In this document: piece by piece, positions 27,136 to 36,290 of the stretch
Position numbering within the stretch: the first letter of the stretch is position 1
How the letters are laid out: each line of letters starts with the position of its first letter
Assembly: GCA_024275825.1 (NCBI GenBank)
Contig: JAJRYK010000010.1
Location: 32,272-96,271, forward strand
Length of the DNA: 64,000 nt
DNA from: Alphaproteobacteria bacterium
Lineage (GTDB): Bacteria; Pseudomonadota; Alphaproteobacteria; Micavibrionales; Micavibrionaceae
Reading direction: 5' to 3'
Notes under the pieces: model-generated
What the model was told of the DNA's origin: nothing
Database searches by the model: none
The model's input: only the letters and a program-made list of their open reading frames with translations
Position numbers and translations under genes: made by a program

Positions 27136-27363
27136 TTCACCGGAGTTTTAGTAAGTGAATGCACAATCAATCTTAATCTTCTATGTCAGCCCCAAGTTAA
27201 ATACATTGATATGAGTGATTTTGTGCCTGACGATGATTTCGAAGATGGTTCACATCCCAGAGAGGGCGCGGAGCATGTATGGACCAGAGAGGTTGATTGC
27301 CTTGATTGAGCAGCAGCTCAAGATTGCTGATTAAGGGGGAATTGCTCGTGGTGAGCTGTAAAA
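27136..27363. other. Intergenic stretch between glycan locus and tRNA-Ser; no supported gene
   Basis: The stretch carries no open frame with a ribosome-binding site. A 39-codon frame from GTG 27215 to TAA 27334 ends MYGPERLIALIEQQLKIAD but matches nothing known. A short hairpin TTGAGC/GCTCAA around 27304-27319 has no T-run. It may be leftover sequence at the edge of the exchanged locus. Confidence 0.3.
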
Positions 27364-27453
27364 TGGCGGACAGACAGGGATTCGAACCCTGGAAGGGCTT
27401 GCACCCTTGCCGGTTTTCAAGACCGGTGCATTCAACCACTCTGCCATCTGTCC
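27364..27453 (-). tRNA. tRNA-Ser (anticodon UGA)
   Basis: The minus strand folds as a class II tRNA. The acceptor stem GGACAGA (27453-27447) pairs with TCTGTCC, with discriminator G and an encoded CCA (27366-27364). TGGCAGAGTGG opens the D arm, the anticodon stem CCGGT/ACCGG holds the loop CTTGAAA with TGA, a long variable arm follows, and GGTTCGAATCC is the T arm. Total length is 90 nt with CCA. It decodes UCA codons (and related UCN). Confidence 0.96.
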
Positions 27454-27549
27454 GCAAAAATATGTTAGTCGCTTTGGTTGACGCTGTTTAAGCGCTTCAT
27501 TGTTTACCGATATTTTAGTATCTCTGTCTAGAGGAAAAAGGAATTATTT

Positions 27550-27993
27550 GTGCTTATTCAGTTTTTGATAGGAGCTTTCTTGATTTGTATTACCGTGTTG
27601 ATCCATGCTGTGGCGTTAGATCGGCTTATGATTCTGCTTGAGCGTATAGGTCCAAAGATTTTCAAGCGCTTTCGCCGTATTTGGAAAATTCCGATGTTGG
27701 TGGTTACTGTCTTAGGCGTTTTTCTTGCACATATTATTGAGGTTTGGGTGTGGGCCATTGTTTATATTGTGATTGGTACGTTTTCGAGCCTTGAAGCTGC
27801 GCTGTATTTTTCGACAACAACCTTTACAACCGTGGGGTACGGGGATTTGGTGCTCGGTATGGATTGGCGATTATTGAGTGCGTTTCAATCTGCCAATGGT
27901 TTTATTTTGTTTGGGTGGAGCACTGCGTTTATCTTTGAGGTAATGTCTAAGCTGTATAAAGGTGAAACGATTAAGAAGACTGAAAAAAAATGA
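27550..27993 (+). CDS. Two-membrane-segment potassium channel
   Basis: This 147-residue inner-membrane protein has hydrophobic segments at about residues 3-22, 49-76 and 105-125. The selectivity filter TVGYGD lies at 94-99, preceded by TTTFT as the pore helix, typical of the Ion_trans_2 family. No regulatory RCK domain is attached. It starts with GTG at 27550 behind AAGGAA. The stop overlaps the MltB start (ATGA). Confidence 0.88.
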   Translation: MLIQFLIGAFLICITVLIHAVALDRLMILLERIGPKIFKRFRRIWKIPMLVVTVLGVFLAHIIEVWVWAIVYIVIGTFSSLEAALYFSTTTFTTVGYGDLVLGMDWRLLSAFQSANGFILFGWSTAFIFEVMSKLYKGETIKKTEKK

Positions 27994-28967
27994 TAAATGA
28001 CTTTAAAAAAACGTCGTATCTATTTATTCTGTTGTGTTTTGTTCAAGTAACGGTTGCGCAAGCATCTGTACCGTTTGACCAATGGCTGGTTGATCTTAAG
28101 CGTGATGCTTTGGCGCAGGGCATTTCAGCCAATATTGTTGATGTGGCATTTGTGGATGTGAAGCCTATTCCGCGCATTATTGAGCTGGATAGGAAACAGC
28201 CTGAGGGCACAATGACCTACGCTCAGTACTATGATCGCGTTATCAGTCAAAAGCGGATCAATGATGGCCGCGCGCTTTATCGGCAGCATAAGGCGTTGCT
28301 TGATAGAACCAGTGCAAAGTATGGTGTGCCGGCAAATGTGATTGTATCTCTGTGGGGTATTGAGACGAGCTATGGCAATAATACGGGTGGATTTGGCGTT
28401 GTACCTGCGTTGGCGACTTTGGCCTATGACGGGCGCCGGAGCAGCTTTTTCAGAAAAGAGCTGATGAACGCCCTTAAAATTTTGGATGAGGGGCATATAG
28501 CTCCGGCAAAGATGAAGGGATCATGGGCTGGGGCGATGGGGCAAAACCAGTTTATGCCCAGCAGCTTTCATGCTTTTGCTGTGGACGGTAACGGTGATGG
28601 GAAGCGCAATATTTGGACCAGCTTGCCTGATGTGTTTGCCTCTACCGCAAATTATTTGAGCAAAAGCGGCTGGAATGCGGATGAGCGTTGGGGGCGTGAG
28701 GTTAAGCTGCCGCAAGGGTTTCAGAAAAACTTAACCGGGCTTGATACAAAGAAGTCATTGAAGCAATGGGCCGGAATGGGCGTTACGCTGCCAGATGGAA
28801 CGGCCCTGCCTGTGAGCGTTGGCATGAAGGCCTCTGTTGTTGTCCCTGATGGCGTCGGTGGCAGGGCATTCTTGGCTTACGATAATTATCGTGTTATTAT
28901 GAAGTGGAATAAATCGACCTATTTTGCCACTTCCGTGGGCCTTCTTTCGGATGACATTTCTCGTTAA
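27990..28967 (+). CDS. mltB: Lytic murein transglycosylase B family
   Basis: This periplasmic enzyme cuts peptidoglycan glycan strands to give 1,6-anhydro ends. A signal peptide ends near VAQASV. VIVSLWGIETSYGNNTGGF contains the catalytic Glu, and MGQNQFMPSSF with AVDGNGDGKRNIW are family-specific. No lipobox cysteine is seen, so it is probably the soluble form (SltB/MltB family). It starts the envelope operon with rlpA and dacC behind it. Confidence 0.93.
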   Translation: MINDFKKTSYLFILLCFVQVTVAQASVPFDQWLVDLKRDALAQGISANIVDVAFVDVKPIPRIIELDRKQPEGTMTYAQYYDRVISQKRINDGRALYRQHKALLDRTSAKYGVPANVIVSLWGIETSYGNNTGGFGVVPALATLAYDGRRSSFFRKELMNALKILDEGHIAPAKMKGSWAGAMGQNQFMPSSFHAFAVDGNGDGKRNIWTSLPDVFASTANYLSKSGWNADERWGREVKLPQGFQKNLTGLDTKKSLKQWAGMGVTLPDGTALPVSVGMKASVVVPDGVGGRAFLAYDNYRVIMKWNKSTYFATSVGLLSDDISR

Positions 28968-28989
28968 CATAAACTTTTATTGGAATTCG

Positions 28990-29985
28990 ATGCGCAATAC
29001 GCTTTTTCTTCTTTTTGCTTCTGTCTTTTTCATTACAGGCTGTACAGAAACGCAGCTGGTATCGCATGCGGTGAAAAGGGCGGTTGAGGGACGATCATCG
29101 AGCAGTGAAGGGAGCTTTAAGGTCGGGAACCCATATGAAATTGCGGGTAAGCGGTATGTGCCGCAGGAAAGCTATAATTACAGCGAAACCGGCATAGCGT
29201 CTTGGTATGGGCCGAATTTCCATGGCAAGAAAACCGCGAATGGCGAGATTTTTGATATGAGTGAGCTGACGGCGGCGCACAGGACGCTCCAGATCCCGTC
29301 GCTTGTGCGCGTAACAAATCTTGAAAATGGGCGCTCGATTATCTTGCGGGTGAATGATCGCGGACCGTTTAAGCGCGGGCGGATTATTGATGTCTCCAAG
29401 CGCGGGGCAGAATTACTTGGCTTTAAGAATAAGGGTGTGGCAAAGGTTAAGGTGCAGGTGCTATCCAAGGAAAGCATGGCCATTGCCCAGGCCGCCAAGC
29501 GCGGAGAGGATACGAGCGGCGTGGAAGTGGCGATGAATGAAAACCGTTTGGCGCGCACGCAGGGGCGGGTTCGCCCTGTAGTGGCCAAGCCTACATCATC
29601 ACCGGTTATCGAAACGGCAAGCTATAGCCCGCCGCTTGAGCAGGTATATGGGCAACCGGTTGAGAGCCAAACACTCGCCGCACGAGACATTACAGGACAC
29701 GTGAAGGACGGAAATTTCTTGCCTGATCCTGTGGTAAAACAGCTGCCTGTGGGGCCTGCCAATATTTATGTGCAGGCTGGATCATTTGGAAATCAGGCCA
29801 ATGCGCAAACGCTTGCCAGCTCTATTGCTGAATTTGGGCAGGCGGATGTTTATCCGGCGCTGGTTGATGGTAAACAATTCTATCGCGTACGCATTGGGCC
29901 AATCAGTGATGTGCGCCAAGCGGATATCGTGCTGGCTAATCTGGCGGATAGTGGTCGCGGTAATGCGATGATTGTTGTTGATTGA
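28990..29985 (+). CDS. rlpA: RlpA septal-ring lytic transglycosylase, lipoprotein with SPOR domain
   Basis: The protein opens with a lipoprotein signal whose lipobox FITGC gives an acylated Cys18. The double-psi beta-barrel domain is marked by GIASWYGPNFHGKKTANGE, ELTAAHRTLQIPS and VNDRGPFKRGRIIDVS. A linker leads to a C-terminal SPOR domain (IYVQAGSFGNQANAQ, YRVRIGPISDVRQA), which binds denuded peptidoglycan at the division site. The ATG at 28990 is used because it starts the signal peptide; the earlier frame from 28924 overlaps mltB. Confidence 0.93.
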   Translation: MRNTLFLLFASVFFITGCTETQLVSHAVKRAVEGRSSSSEGSFKVGNPYEIAGKRYVPQESYNYSETGIASWYGPNFHGKKTANGEIFDMSELTAAHRTLQIPSLVRVTNLENGRSIILRVNDRGPFKRGRIIDVSKRGAELLGFKNKGVAKVKVQVLSKESMAIAQAAKRGEDTSGVEVAMNENRLARTQGRVRPVVAKPTSSPVIETASYSPPLEQVYGQPVESQTLAARDITGHVKDGNFLPDPVVKQLPVGPANIYVQAGSFGNQANAQTLASSIAEFGQADVYPALVDGKQFYRVRIGPISDVRQADIVLANLADSGRGNAMIVVD

Positions 29986-30045
29986 TAAGGCTTAGACTGC
30001 ATTCTGGTGGTTGTATCAGCGCGCATAAGCTGCTTTATTAAAGCC

Positions 30046-31179
30046 ATGACCAAATATTTTTTCATTTTTGCATTTATTCTTATCCTTCCTTTAGCTGCGC
30101 ATGCGCAAGTCTCTATTCAAACAAAGGCTAAGCAGGCTATTGTCGTTGATTATGATACGGGCGCCGTACTGTTTGCCAAAAACGCGCAGGAGCGTATGCC
30201 GACCTCGTCCATGAGCAAGGTGATCAGTATGTATGCGGTGTTTGATACGCTTAAAAGCGGGCAGATATCATTGGATGATACGTTTATTGTCAGCGAGAAG
30301 GCGTGGCGTAAGGGCGGTTCAAAGATGTTTGTTGAGGTGAATAAACGCGTAAAAGTCGAAGACCTCATCCGCGGGGTTATTGTGCAGTCGGGCAATGACG
30401 CGACGATTGTTTTGGCTGAGGGACTGAAGGGTAACGAGGCCGAGTTTGCTGATGTGCTGAATGAGCATGCAAAAGCGCTTGGTATGGCGAGCAGTAACTT
30501 TATGAATGCGAGCGGCTGGCCTGATCCGGATCATTATTCAACGGCAGAAGATCTGTCCATTCTGGCGAAATCGATCATTAGAGATTTTCCTGAATATTAT
30601 AAATATTACAGCGAGCGTGAATTTACTTACAATAATATTACGCAAGCTAATCGCAACCCACTGATTTACAAAAATATCGGGGCGGACGGTATTAAGACGG
30701 GACATACTGAGGCTGGCGGTTACGGCCTGATGGGCTCTGGGACGCAGAGCGGGCGTCGTGTGATTATTGTGGTGAATGGCCTGGACAGCACGCAGGCGCG
30801 CGCGGAAGAGTCTGGCGCACTTTTGGAGTGGGGATTGCAGCGTTTTAAGAACCATACGCTTCTCAGCGCCGGTGACGTGGTTGATCAAGCGCCCGTTGCA
30901 CTTGGTAGAGAAAATACTGTTGATCTCAATGTTGGTAAAGAGATTGTGGTGACCTTGCCGAAGGGCGGCGAAAAGGCAATTGAGGTTACGGTAAAATATA
31001 AGGGGCCTTTGATTACCCCAATTGCACAGGGTCAAGAGGTCGGCACGTTAGAGATTAAATTGCCGTATGATCAGGTGATCACGGTTCCGCTTTATGCGGC
31101 GCAAGCGGTTGAAGCGCAGGGCTTCTTTAGCGCAGCAATAACGCGTGCAAAATATTTAATTGCTGGTTATGGAGCATAG
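30046..31179 (+). CDS. dacC: Serine-type D-alanyl-D-alanine carboxypeptidase (PBP5/6 type)
   Basis: This periplasmic enzyme trims the terminal D-Ala of peptidoglycan stem peptides. It has a signal peptide ending AAHAQ (residue 20/21). The active-site motif S55-M-S-K58 is followed by QSGNDA (SxN) and DGIKTGHTEAGGY (KTG). A PBP5-type C-terminal beta domain and an amphipathic end (FFSAAITRAKYLIAG) anchor it to the membrane. The ATG at 30046 starts the signal sequence. It lies between rlpA and tmk, the normal alphaproteobacterial arrangement. Confidence 0.93.
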   Translation: MTKYFFIFAFILILPLAAHAQVSIQTKAKQAIVVDYDTGAVLFAKNAQERMPTSSMSKVISMYAVFDTLKSGQISLDDTFIVSEKAWRKGGSKMFVEVNKRVKVEDLIRGVIVQSGNDATIVLAEGLKGNEAEFADVLNEHAKALGMASSNFMNASGWPDPDHYSTAEDLSILAKSIIRDFPEYYKYYSEREFTYNNITQANRNPLIYKNIGADGIKTGHTEAGGYGLMGSGTQSGRRVIIVVNGLDSTQARAEESGALLEWGLQRFKNHTLLSAGDVVDQAPVALGRENTVDLNVGKEIVVTLPKGGEKAIEVTVKYKGPLITPIAQGQEVGTLEIKLPYDQVITVPLYAAQAVEAQGFFSAAITRAKYLIAGYGA

Positions 31180-31186
31180 TAAAGCG

Positions 31187-31837
31187 ATGAGTGGCTTATT
31201 TATCACATTCGAAGGCGGCGAAGGTAGCGGAAAAACCACGCAGATTAACCGTCTTGCGCAGACCTTAACGGCGGCTGGGCACAAGGTGATCACAACGCGC
31301 GAGCCGGGCGGTACGCCGGAGGCGGAGAAGATCCGCGAGTTTATTGTCCAGCGCGAGGGCGGCGATTGGTCATCAATGGCCGAGTGCTTGCTGCTGTTCG
31401 CCGCGCGGGTCATGCATGTTGATAAAATTATCCGCCCTGCTCTGGAGGAGGGCAAGATCGTGATCAGTGATCGCTTTACTGACTCCACGCGCGCTTATCA
31501 GGGCTATGGCCGCGGGTTTGATCTGGCGAAGATGGAAGAGCTGAATGATATGGTGCTTGGCGGGTTTGGCCCTGATTTGACGTTCATTCTCGATGTAGAG
31601 CCCAAAATGGGGCTTTCGCGCTCTGAGCGGCGTTTAGCTGCTGAAATTCTCGATGCAGCCCAGACGGAAGATAAGTTTGAGCGCATGGATACAAGTTTTC
31701 ACGAGAAAATCCGTCAGGGCTTTCTGGATATCGCGGCGAATGAGCCAGAGCGTTGCCGCGCTTTGGATGCAACTCAGAGCATTGATGATCTGGCTGAAGC
31801 CATTAAAACGGCGGCGCTTGAAAGACTGGGCGCATAA
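31187..31837 (+). CDS. tmk: Thymidylate kinase
   Basis: The enzyme phosphorylates dTMP to dTDP. MSGLFITFEGGEGSGKTT gives the P-loop at residues 10-17, TREPGGTPEAEKIR the DR(X)-type thymidine-binding part, and VISDRFTDSTRAYQGYGR the DRY-type loop. The ATG at 31187, seven bases after the dacC stop, gives the canonical start. Its TAA overlaps the holB ATG by one base. Confidence 0.95.
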   Translation: MSGLFITFEGGEGSGKTTQINRLAQTLTAAGHKVITTREPGGTPEAEKIREFIVQREGGDWSSMAECLLLFAARVMHVDKIIRPALEEGKIVISDRFTDSTRAYQGYGRGFDLAKMEELNDMVLGGFGPDLTFILDVEPKMGLSRSERRLAAEILDAAQTEDKFERMDTSFHEKIRQGFLDIAANEPERCRALDATQSIDDLAEAIKTAALERLGA

Positions 31838-32994
31838 TGGATTTGTTTGGTGAACCAACCGAACCGGAAGAGAAAATCATCGAAACCGATTTATCGGAAG
31901 CCGTTGAAGAGGCTGAAGAGTTTGGCGCGCCCCGCGCTATGAATTTCTGTCTGGGCCATGATGGTGTTGAGCAAAAGCTTTTGGAACATTTTAACAGCGG
32001 GCGCATGCCACATGGATTGATATTTGCTGGGCCGAAGGGCATTGGTAAGGCGACGCTGGCTTATCGTTTGGCTAAGTTTTTGCTGCATTATGGGGTGAAA
32101 GACCATAATCAAGATAGTTTGTTTGGTGATGCTGCGCCTGCGCCTGAAAGCCTTGCGGTTGATCCGGGCGCTCAGGGCGTGCGGCTTGTGATGTCTGGTG
32201 CGCACCCCGATTTGATGAGCATTGAGCGCGCTTATGATGCGACTAAAAATACCCATAAGGACAGCGTCGATGTTGCGTCTATCCGCAAAGTTGCGCCATT
32301 TTTGCACATGACGGCGTCTTATGGTGGGTGGCGCGTTGTGATTATTGATGATGCTGACACGATGAACCGTAATGCACAAAATGCGTTGCTCAAGATTTTG
32401 GAGGAGCCGCCGGAAAATACGGTGCTGATTTTGGTCACGCACCGTTTGGGCGCGCTGATCCCCACCATTCGCTCGCGCACGCAGCTGGTGAATTTTCAGC
32501 CCTTAAGCGCGCCGGTGATGCAGGACTTGCTAGAGCGCTCCGGGCAAGAGGTGTCGCTGAGCGATGTTGAAACGCTCATGGCGCTGTCTAACGGCAGCTT
32601 TGGCGAGGCGGTGCGTTATATAGAGGAGGGCGGGCTTGATATGCTCCAGAGTCTCTCGGAAATGATCGCGCCCTATCCGCATTGGGACTGGCCGGGTATT
32701 CATGCCCAAGCCGATAATCTAGGCCGTGCGGGCGCGGCTAAATCTTATGAGATGTTTTCAGGACTGTTTATTTGGGCGGTGTCGCAGCTTGTTTTGTGTA
32801 AAGCCAAGGGGGTAAGCTTGAGCAATCCTGCGCTCGATAAGCCCGGCTTTCAAGCGCTTTTACAAAACTCTTCTCTTGAAGAGCTGCTGAAAATCTGTGA
32901 CAACCTTCATGATCACTTTGCAAAGGTCAAATACGCTAATCTGGATAAAAGACAGGGCGTGTTGCAGGCCTTTTCACTCATCACCGTCGCTTAA
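31837..32994 (+). CDS. holB: DNA polymerase III delta-prime subunit
   Basis: This is a clamp-loader subunit. GLIFAGPKGIGKATLAYRLA is the Walker A region, VVIIDDADTMNRNAQNALLK the Walker B/sensor region, and LEEPPENTVLILVTHRLGALIPTIRSR the SRC/arginine-finger region of the AAA+ clamp-loader family. At 385 residues it is slightly longer than enteric HolB, with an acidic N-terminal lead. It is translationally coupled to tmk. Confidence 0.93.
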   Translation: MDLFGEPTEPEEKIIETDLSEAVEEAEEFGAPRAMNFCLGHDGVEQKLLEHFNSGRMPHGLIFAGPKGIGKATLAYRLAKFLLHYGVKDHNQDSLFGDAAPAPESLAVDPGAQGVRLVMSGAHPDLMSIERAYDATKNTHKDSVDVASIRKVAPFLHMTASYGGWRVVIIDDADTMNRNAQNALLKILEEPPENTVLILVTHRLGALIPTIRSRTQLVNFQPLSAPVMQDLLERSGQEVSLSDVETLMALSNGSFGEAVRYIEEGGLDMLQSLSEMIAPYPHWDWPGIHAQADNLGRAGAAKSYEMFSGLFIWAVSQLVLCKAKGVSLSNPALDKPGFQALLQNSSLEELLKICDNLHDHFAKVKYANLDKRQGVLQAFSLITVA

Positions 32995-33012
32995 GCAGGA
33001 GTATTTTAAATC

Positions 33013-34599
33013 ATGGCCAAGACGCCGTTTTACATCACCACCGCCATTTCCTACGTCAACGGATCGCCGCATCTCGGGCATGCCTATGAGGCAATCCTGA
33101 CCGACGCCATGGCACGGTTTAAACGCCTGGATGGCTATGATGTGTATTTTTTGACCGGCACGGATGAGCATGGTGAAAAAGTTATGAAGACGGCCGCAGA
33201 TAATGGTATCAGCGCGCAAGGGCTGGCCGATAAATATTCCGGTGAATTTCAGGAAATGACGACATTGCTCAATATTTCTCATGATGAGTTTATCCGCACG
33301 ACCGAGCCGCGCCATTATGAAGCAGCGCAGGCGCTTTGGGTAAAGCTGCAAGCAAAGGGCGATATCTATCTTGATAAATATGAGGGCTGGTACTCTGTGC
33401 GTGAGGAGGGGTATTTCACCGAGGATGAATTGGTTGAAAGTGATGATGGCCAGAAATTCACCCCCGGCGGCGCGGAAGTGGAATGGGTGGAGGAGGAGAG
33501 CTATTTCTTCCGCCTGTCAAATTATACGCAGAGCCTGATTGATCATATCGAGCAAAACTCCACCTTCATCATGCCAGAGTCGCGCAAGAACGAGATTTTG
33601 AGCTTCCTAAAGCAGGAAGGCGGCCTGCGGGATCTTTCCGTCTCCCGCCCTAAAGCGCGCCTGCCATGGGGCATTCCCGTGCCGGAGAATGATCTGAGCG
33701 ATAAAGACCATGTGATGTATGTTTGGCTCGATGCGCTGACGAATTACATCACCGCGCTTGGCTATCCGGATGAGGGCTGCGCCGCATTTGATAAATTCTG
33801 GCCTGCGGATTTCCATGTGATCGGTAAAGATATCACCCGCTTTCACGCCATTTACTGGCCCGCATTTTTGATGGCAGCGGACATTACGCTACCTAAACAC
33901 ATCTTCGCCCATGGCTTTATCAATGTGGAAGGGGCGAAAATGAGCAAATCAGTTGGCAATGTGCTTTCGCCAGTGGGCATGGTTGAGACGTACGGCGTTG
34001 ACCAGCTCCGTTATTTCCTCATGCGCGAAATCTCGCACGGGCAGGACGGGAACTTCTCGCATGAGCAAGCCGTAACGCGCATGAACGCCGACCTAGCCAA
34101 CGGTATCGGCAACCTCGCGCAGCGCACACTCTCGATGATTTACAAAAATTGCGATGGGGAAATTCCTGCGCCTAACGTTTTCAAAAAAGAGGATAATGAT
34201 CTTCTGCGCACTGCTCAATCACTCATCTCAAGCATTAGGGGAAAAGTGAACTTTTTTGGAATTAATAGGGCCTTGGAGGAAATTGCTGCGCTTGTGAGTA
34301 AGGCTGATAGCTATGTTGATGAGCAAGCGCCATGGGCGCTTAAGAAAACCGACCCGGAGCGCATGAAAATGGTTCTTTACGTGCTGGCTGAAGTCATCCG
34401 CTGTATTGCCATTTCACTGCAATTTATAACGCCAGAGGCGGCGGGCAAGCTCCTCGATCAGCTCAAAATTTCGCAAGATCAGCGGTTATTCGAGCATATG
34501 ACCGCCGATTATGCGCTCACCCCCGGCACAGCGATTGATAAGCCTGAAGGCGTTTTTCCACGCATTGTGGATGAAGAGCCTGCGCAGGCTACGGGATAG
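33013..34599 (+). CDS. metG: Methionyl-tRNA synthetase
   Basis: This class I synthetase charges tRNA-Met. The HIGH motif is H20-LGH23 in NGSPHLGHAYEA and the KMSKS motif is in GAKMSKSVGNVLSP. VWLDALTNYI and ADFHVIGKDITRFHAIYWPA are family blocks. There is no zinc knuckle and no C-terminal tRNA-binding domain, as in the shorter 500-530-residue form. A ribosome-binding site (AGGAGT) precedes the ATG. Confidence 0.96.
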   Translation: MAKTPFYITTAISYVNGSPHLGHAYEAILTDAMARFKRLDGYDVYFLTGTDEHGEKVMKTAADNGISAQGLADKYSGEFQEMTTLLNISHDEFIRTTEPRHYEAAQALWVKLQAKGDIYLDKYEGWYSVREEGYFTEDELVESDDGQKFTPGGAEVEWVEEESYFFRLSNYTQSLIDHIEQNSTFIMPESRKNEILSFLKQEGGLRDLSVSRPKARLPWGIPVPENDLSDKDHVMYVWLDALTNYITALGYPDEGCAAFDKFWPADFHVIGKDITRFHAIYWPAFLMAADITLPKHIFAHGFINVEGAKMSKSVGNVLSPVGMVETYGVDQLRYFLMREISHGQDGNFSHEQAVTRMNADLANGIGNLAQRTLSMIYKNCDGEIPAPNVFKKEDNDLLRTAQSLISSIRGKVNFFGINRALEEIAALVSKADSYVDEQAPWALKKTDPERMKMVLYVLAEVIRCIAISLQFITPEAAGKLLDQLKISQDQRLFEHMTADYALTPGTAIDKPEGVFPRIVDEEPAQATG

Positions 34600-34608
34600 G
34601 GCGCGCTC

Positions 34609-35409
34609 ATGTGGATCGACTCGCATTGCCATCTTAATCACACCAAAATTCGAGATTTAGGATCGCCTTCTGATATCGTGGCAGCGGCCAATGATGCCGG
34701 TGTTGAGGGCATGTTGACGATCAATTGCCGGATGTCGGACGAGTTTTCTGAGATTCTTGAGATTGCACGTAGCCACAAGAATGTCTGGTGCACGCTTGGT
34801 ACGCACCCGCATGAGGCGAGTAAGCCGGAAGAGATGGCGATCACGCAGGCGCAAATTGTTGAGTTGGCTCACAGGCATTCTGAGGTGGTGGGGATTGGAG
34901 AGACGGGGCTCGATTATTACTATGATTTTGCGGATGTGGATAATCAGCAAGCTGGCTTTCGCAAGCATATTCAGGCCTGCATCGAAACAGATTTGCCGAT
35001 GATTGTGCATGCTCGTGATGCGGATGAGGATGTCGCGCGCATCGCGTTTGAGGAGGAGGGGGCTGGGACGGCCCTTAGGGGCGTGATGCATTGTTTTAGC
35101 TCTGGCCAAGCATTGGCGGAAAAGGCGTTAGCGTTTGGTTTTTATCTCTCTTTTTCCGGGATTGTTACATTTAAGCAAGCAGATGAGCTGCGCGAGATCG
35201 CTAAAGACGTGCCGCTTGATCGTATTTTGGTGGAGACAGATGCGCCGTATTTGGCACCTGCGCCGTATCGTGGAAAAACCAATCAACCGGCCTATGTTTC
35301 TCATACTGGCGCGGTGCTAGCGGACCTTCACGGGATTTCTGCGGAGGAAATGGCGAAGCGCTCGAAAGATAATTTTTTCAGGCTTTTTAGTAAGGCAGAA
35401 CTGATATGA
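34609..35409 (+). CDS. tatD: TatD-family metal-dependent hydrolase
   Basis: WIDSHCHLN carries the first metal ligands. GTHPHEASKP, GIGETGLDYYYD, MIVHARDADED, GVMHCFSSG and LVETDAPYLAPAPYRGKTNQP are the ordered TatD motifs. Members act as 3'-5' exonuclease/DNases or on other phosphodiesters. It is in its common position after metG and overlaps the MBL gene by four bases. Confidence 0.94.
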   Translation: MWIDSHCHLNHTKIRDLGSPSDIVAAANDAGVEGMLTINCRMSDEFSEILEIARSHKNVWCTLGTHPHEASKPEEMAITQAQIVELAHRHSEVVGIGETGLDYYYDFADVDNQQAGFRKHIQACIETDLPMIVHARDADEDVARIAFEEEGAGTALRGVMHCFSSGQALAEKALAFGFYLSFSGIVTFKQADELREIAKDVPLDRILVETDAPYLAPAPYRGKTNQPAYVSHTGAVLADLHGISAEEMAKRSKDNFFRLFSKAELI

Positions 35410-36182
35410 GCATAACACTCACGATATTGGGGTGCGGCAATTCGGAGGGAACGCCCTCGATTGGTAATAATTGGGCTGAGTGTGACCCGAGTGAGCCTAA
35501 AAATCGCCGCTTACGCCCTTCTGTGGCAGTTCAAAGTCGCGAAGCGACCTTAATCATTGATACCGGGCCTGATTTTAAAGAGCAGGTAAATGCGCATAAC
35601 ATTAATCAGATTGATGCCATTTTCTATACGCATCCGCACGGTGATCACATTAATGGCATTGATGAATTGCGGGTGTGGTCAAAACTCAATAAAACATCGA
35701 TTGATGTTTATGGCTTGGATGAAACGCTCACAGATATTAAAAAGCGTTTTGATTATCATTTCATCGAAAAAAGTCCCCTATATCCTGCGGTTTTGAATGC
35801 GCATGTGATATCAAGTTTTGCTCAGGAAATGACGATTGCAGACATTAGTTTTATTCCATTTTTACAGGATCACGGTACGTGTCAGTCTTTAGGGTTTCGC
35901 TTCGGTGATATTGCGTATTCCACCGATTTAGTTGATTTAAGCAATGATTCTATCGAAATTTTGAAGGGCATCAAAACCTGGATTGTAGACGGGGCGGGCA
36001 ATAACTGGAACGAAAACCCTGCACATTTGTCGCTAGAGCGTGTTGTAGAGCTCAATAAACAGGTCGGCGCGGAGCAGGTTTATATCACGCATTTAACACG
36101 ATATATGGATTATCAAACGCTTATGGGCTCTTTGCCCGAAGGGTTTGCGCCCGCCTATGATGGTTTAGTTCTCAAAAATTAA
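35406..36182 (+). CDS. MBL-fold metallohydrolase (PhnP-like)
   Basis: FYTHPHGDHINGIDELR is the HxHxDH metal motif and LIIDTGPDFKEQ precedes it. LQDHGTCQSLGFR and VYITHLTRYMDYQ complete the binuclear site. GCGNSEGTPSIG at the N-terminus is typical of the PhnP/RNase Z-related group of phosphodiesterases. The usual tatD-MBL pairing in alphaproteobacteria supports it; the physiological substrate is not known. Confidence 0.88.
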   Translation: MSITLTILGCGNSEGTPSIGNNWAECDPSEPKNRRLRPSVAVQSREATLIIDTGPDFKEQVNAHNINQIDAIFYTHPHGDHINGIDELRVWSKLNKTSIDVYGLDETLTDIKKRFDYHFIEKSPLYPAVLNAHVISSFAQEMTIADISFIPFLQDHGTCQSLGFRFGDIAYSTDLVDLSNDSIEILKGIKTWIVDGAGNNWNENPAHLSLERVVELNKQVGAEQVYITHLTRYMDYQTLMGSLPEGFAPAYDGLVLKN

Positions 36183-36214
36183 TTGTATTTTAACTAAATA
36201 CCCCTCAAACTTAA

Positions 36215-36220
36215 TATAAT
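36215..36220 (+). promoter_or_regulatory. Candidate -10 element for the pilin/tail-fibre gene
   Basis: A perfect TATAAT lies 71 bases before the ATG at 36291, but no good -35 sits 16-18 bases upstream. A ribosome-binding site (AAGGGA) is close to the start codon. Confidence 0.35.
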
Positions 36221-36290
36221 GCGTGCTTTCCGTGAGAGAAGGCCGCTCTGGCATGTATGGTAATAAACTTCCCAAGGGACAATATTTGAT

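Noticed and set aside
27304..27319. Hairpin TTGAGC/GCTCAA as terminator of the tRNA or GT4 gene
   Set aside because: No T-run on either strand follows the stem.
27215..27334. 39-codon frame starting GTG between the last GT4 gene and the tRNA
   Set aside because: No ribosome-binding site and no recognisable similarity; recorded only as contents of the spacer.
27197..27457. Open frame on the minus strand covering the tRNA-Ser
   Set aside because: It reads through the tRNA in the same strand; such frames over tRNA-Ser genes are a well-known artefact and no ribosome-binding site fits.
34657..35109. Long antisense open frame in tatD
   Set aside because: Shadow of a clear TatD coding frame with all motifs.
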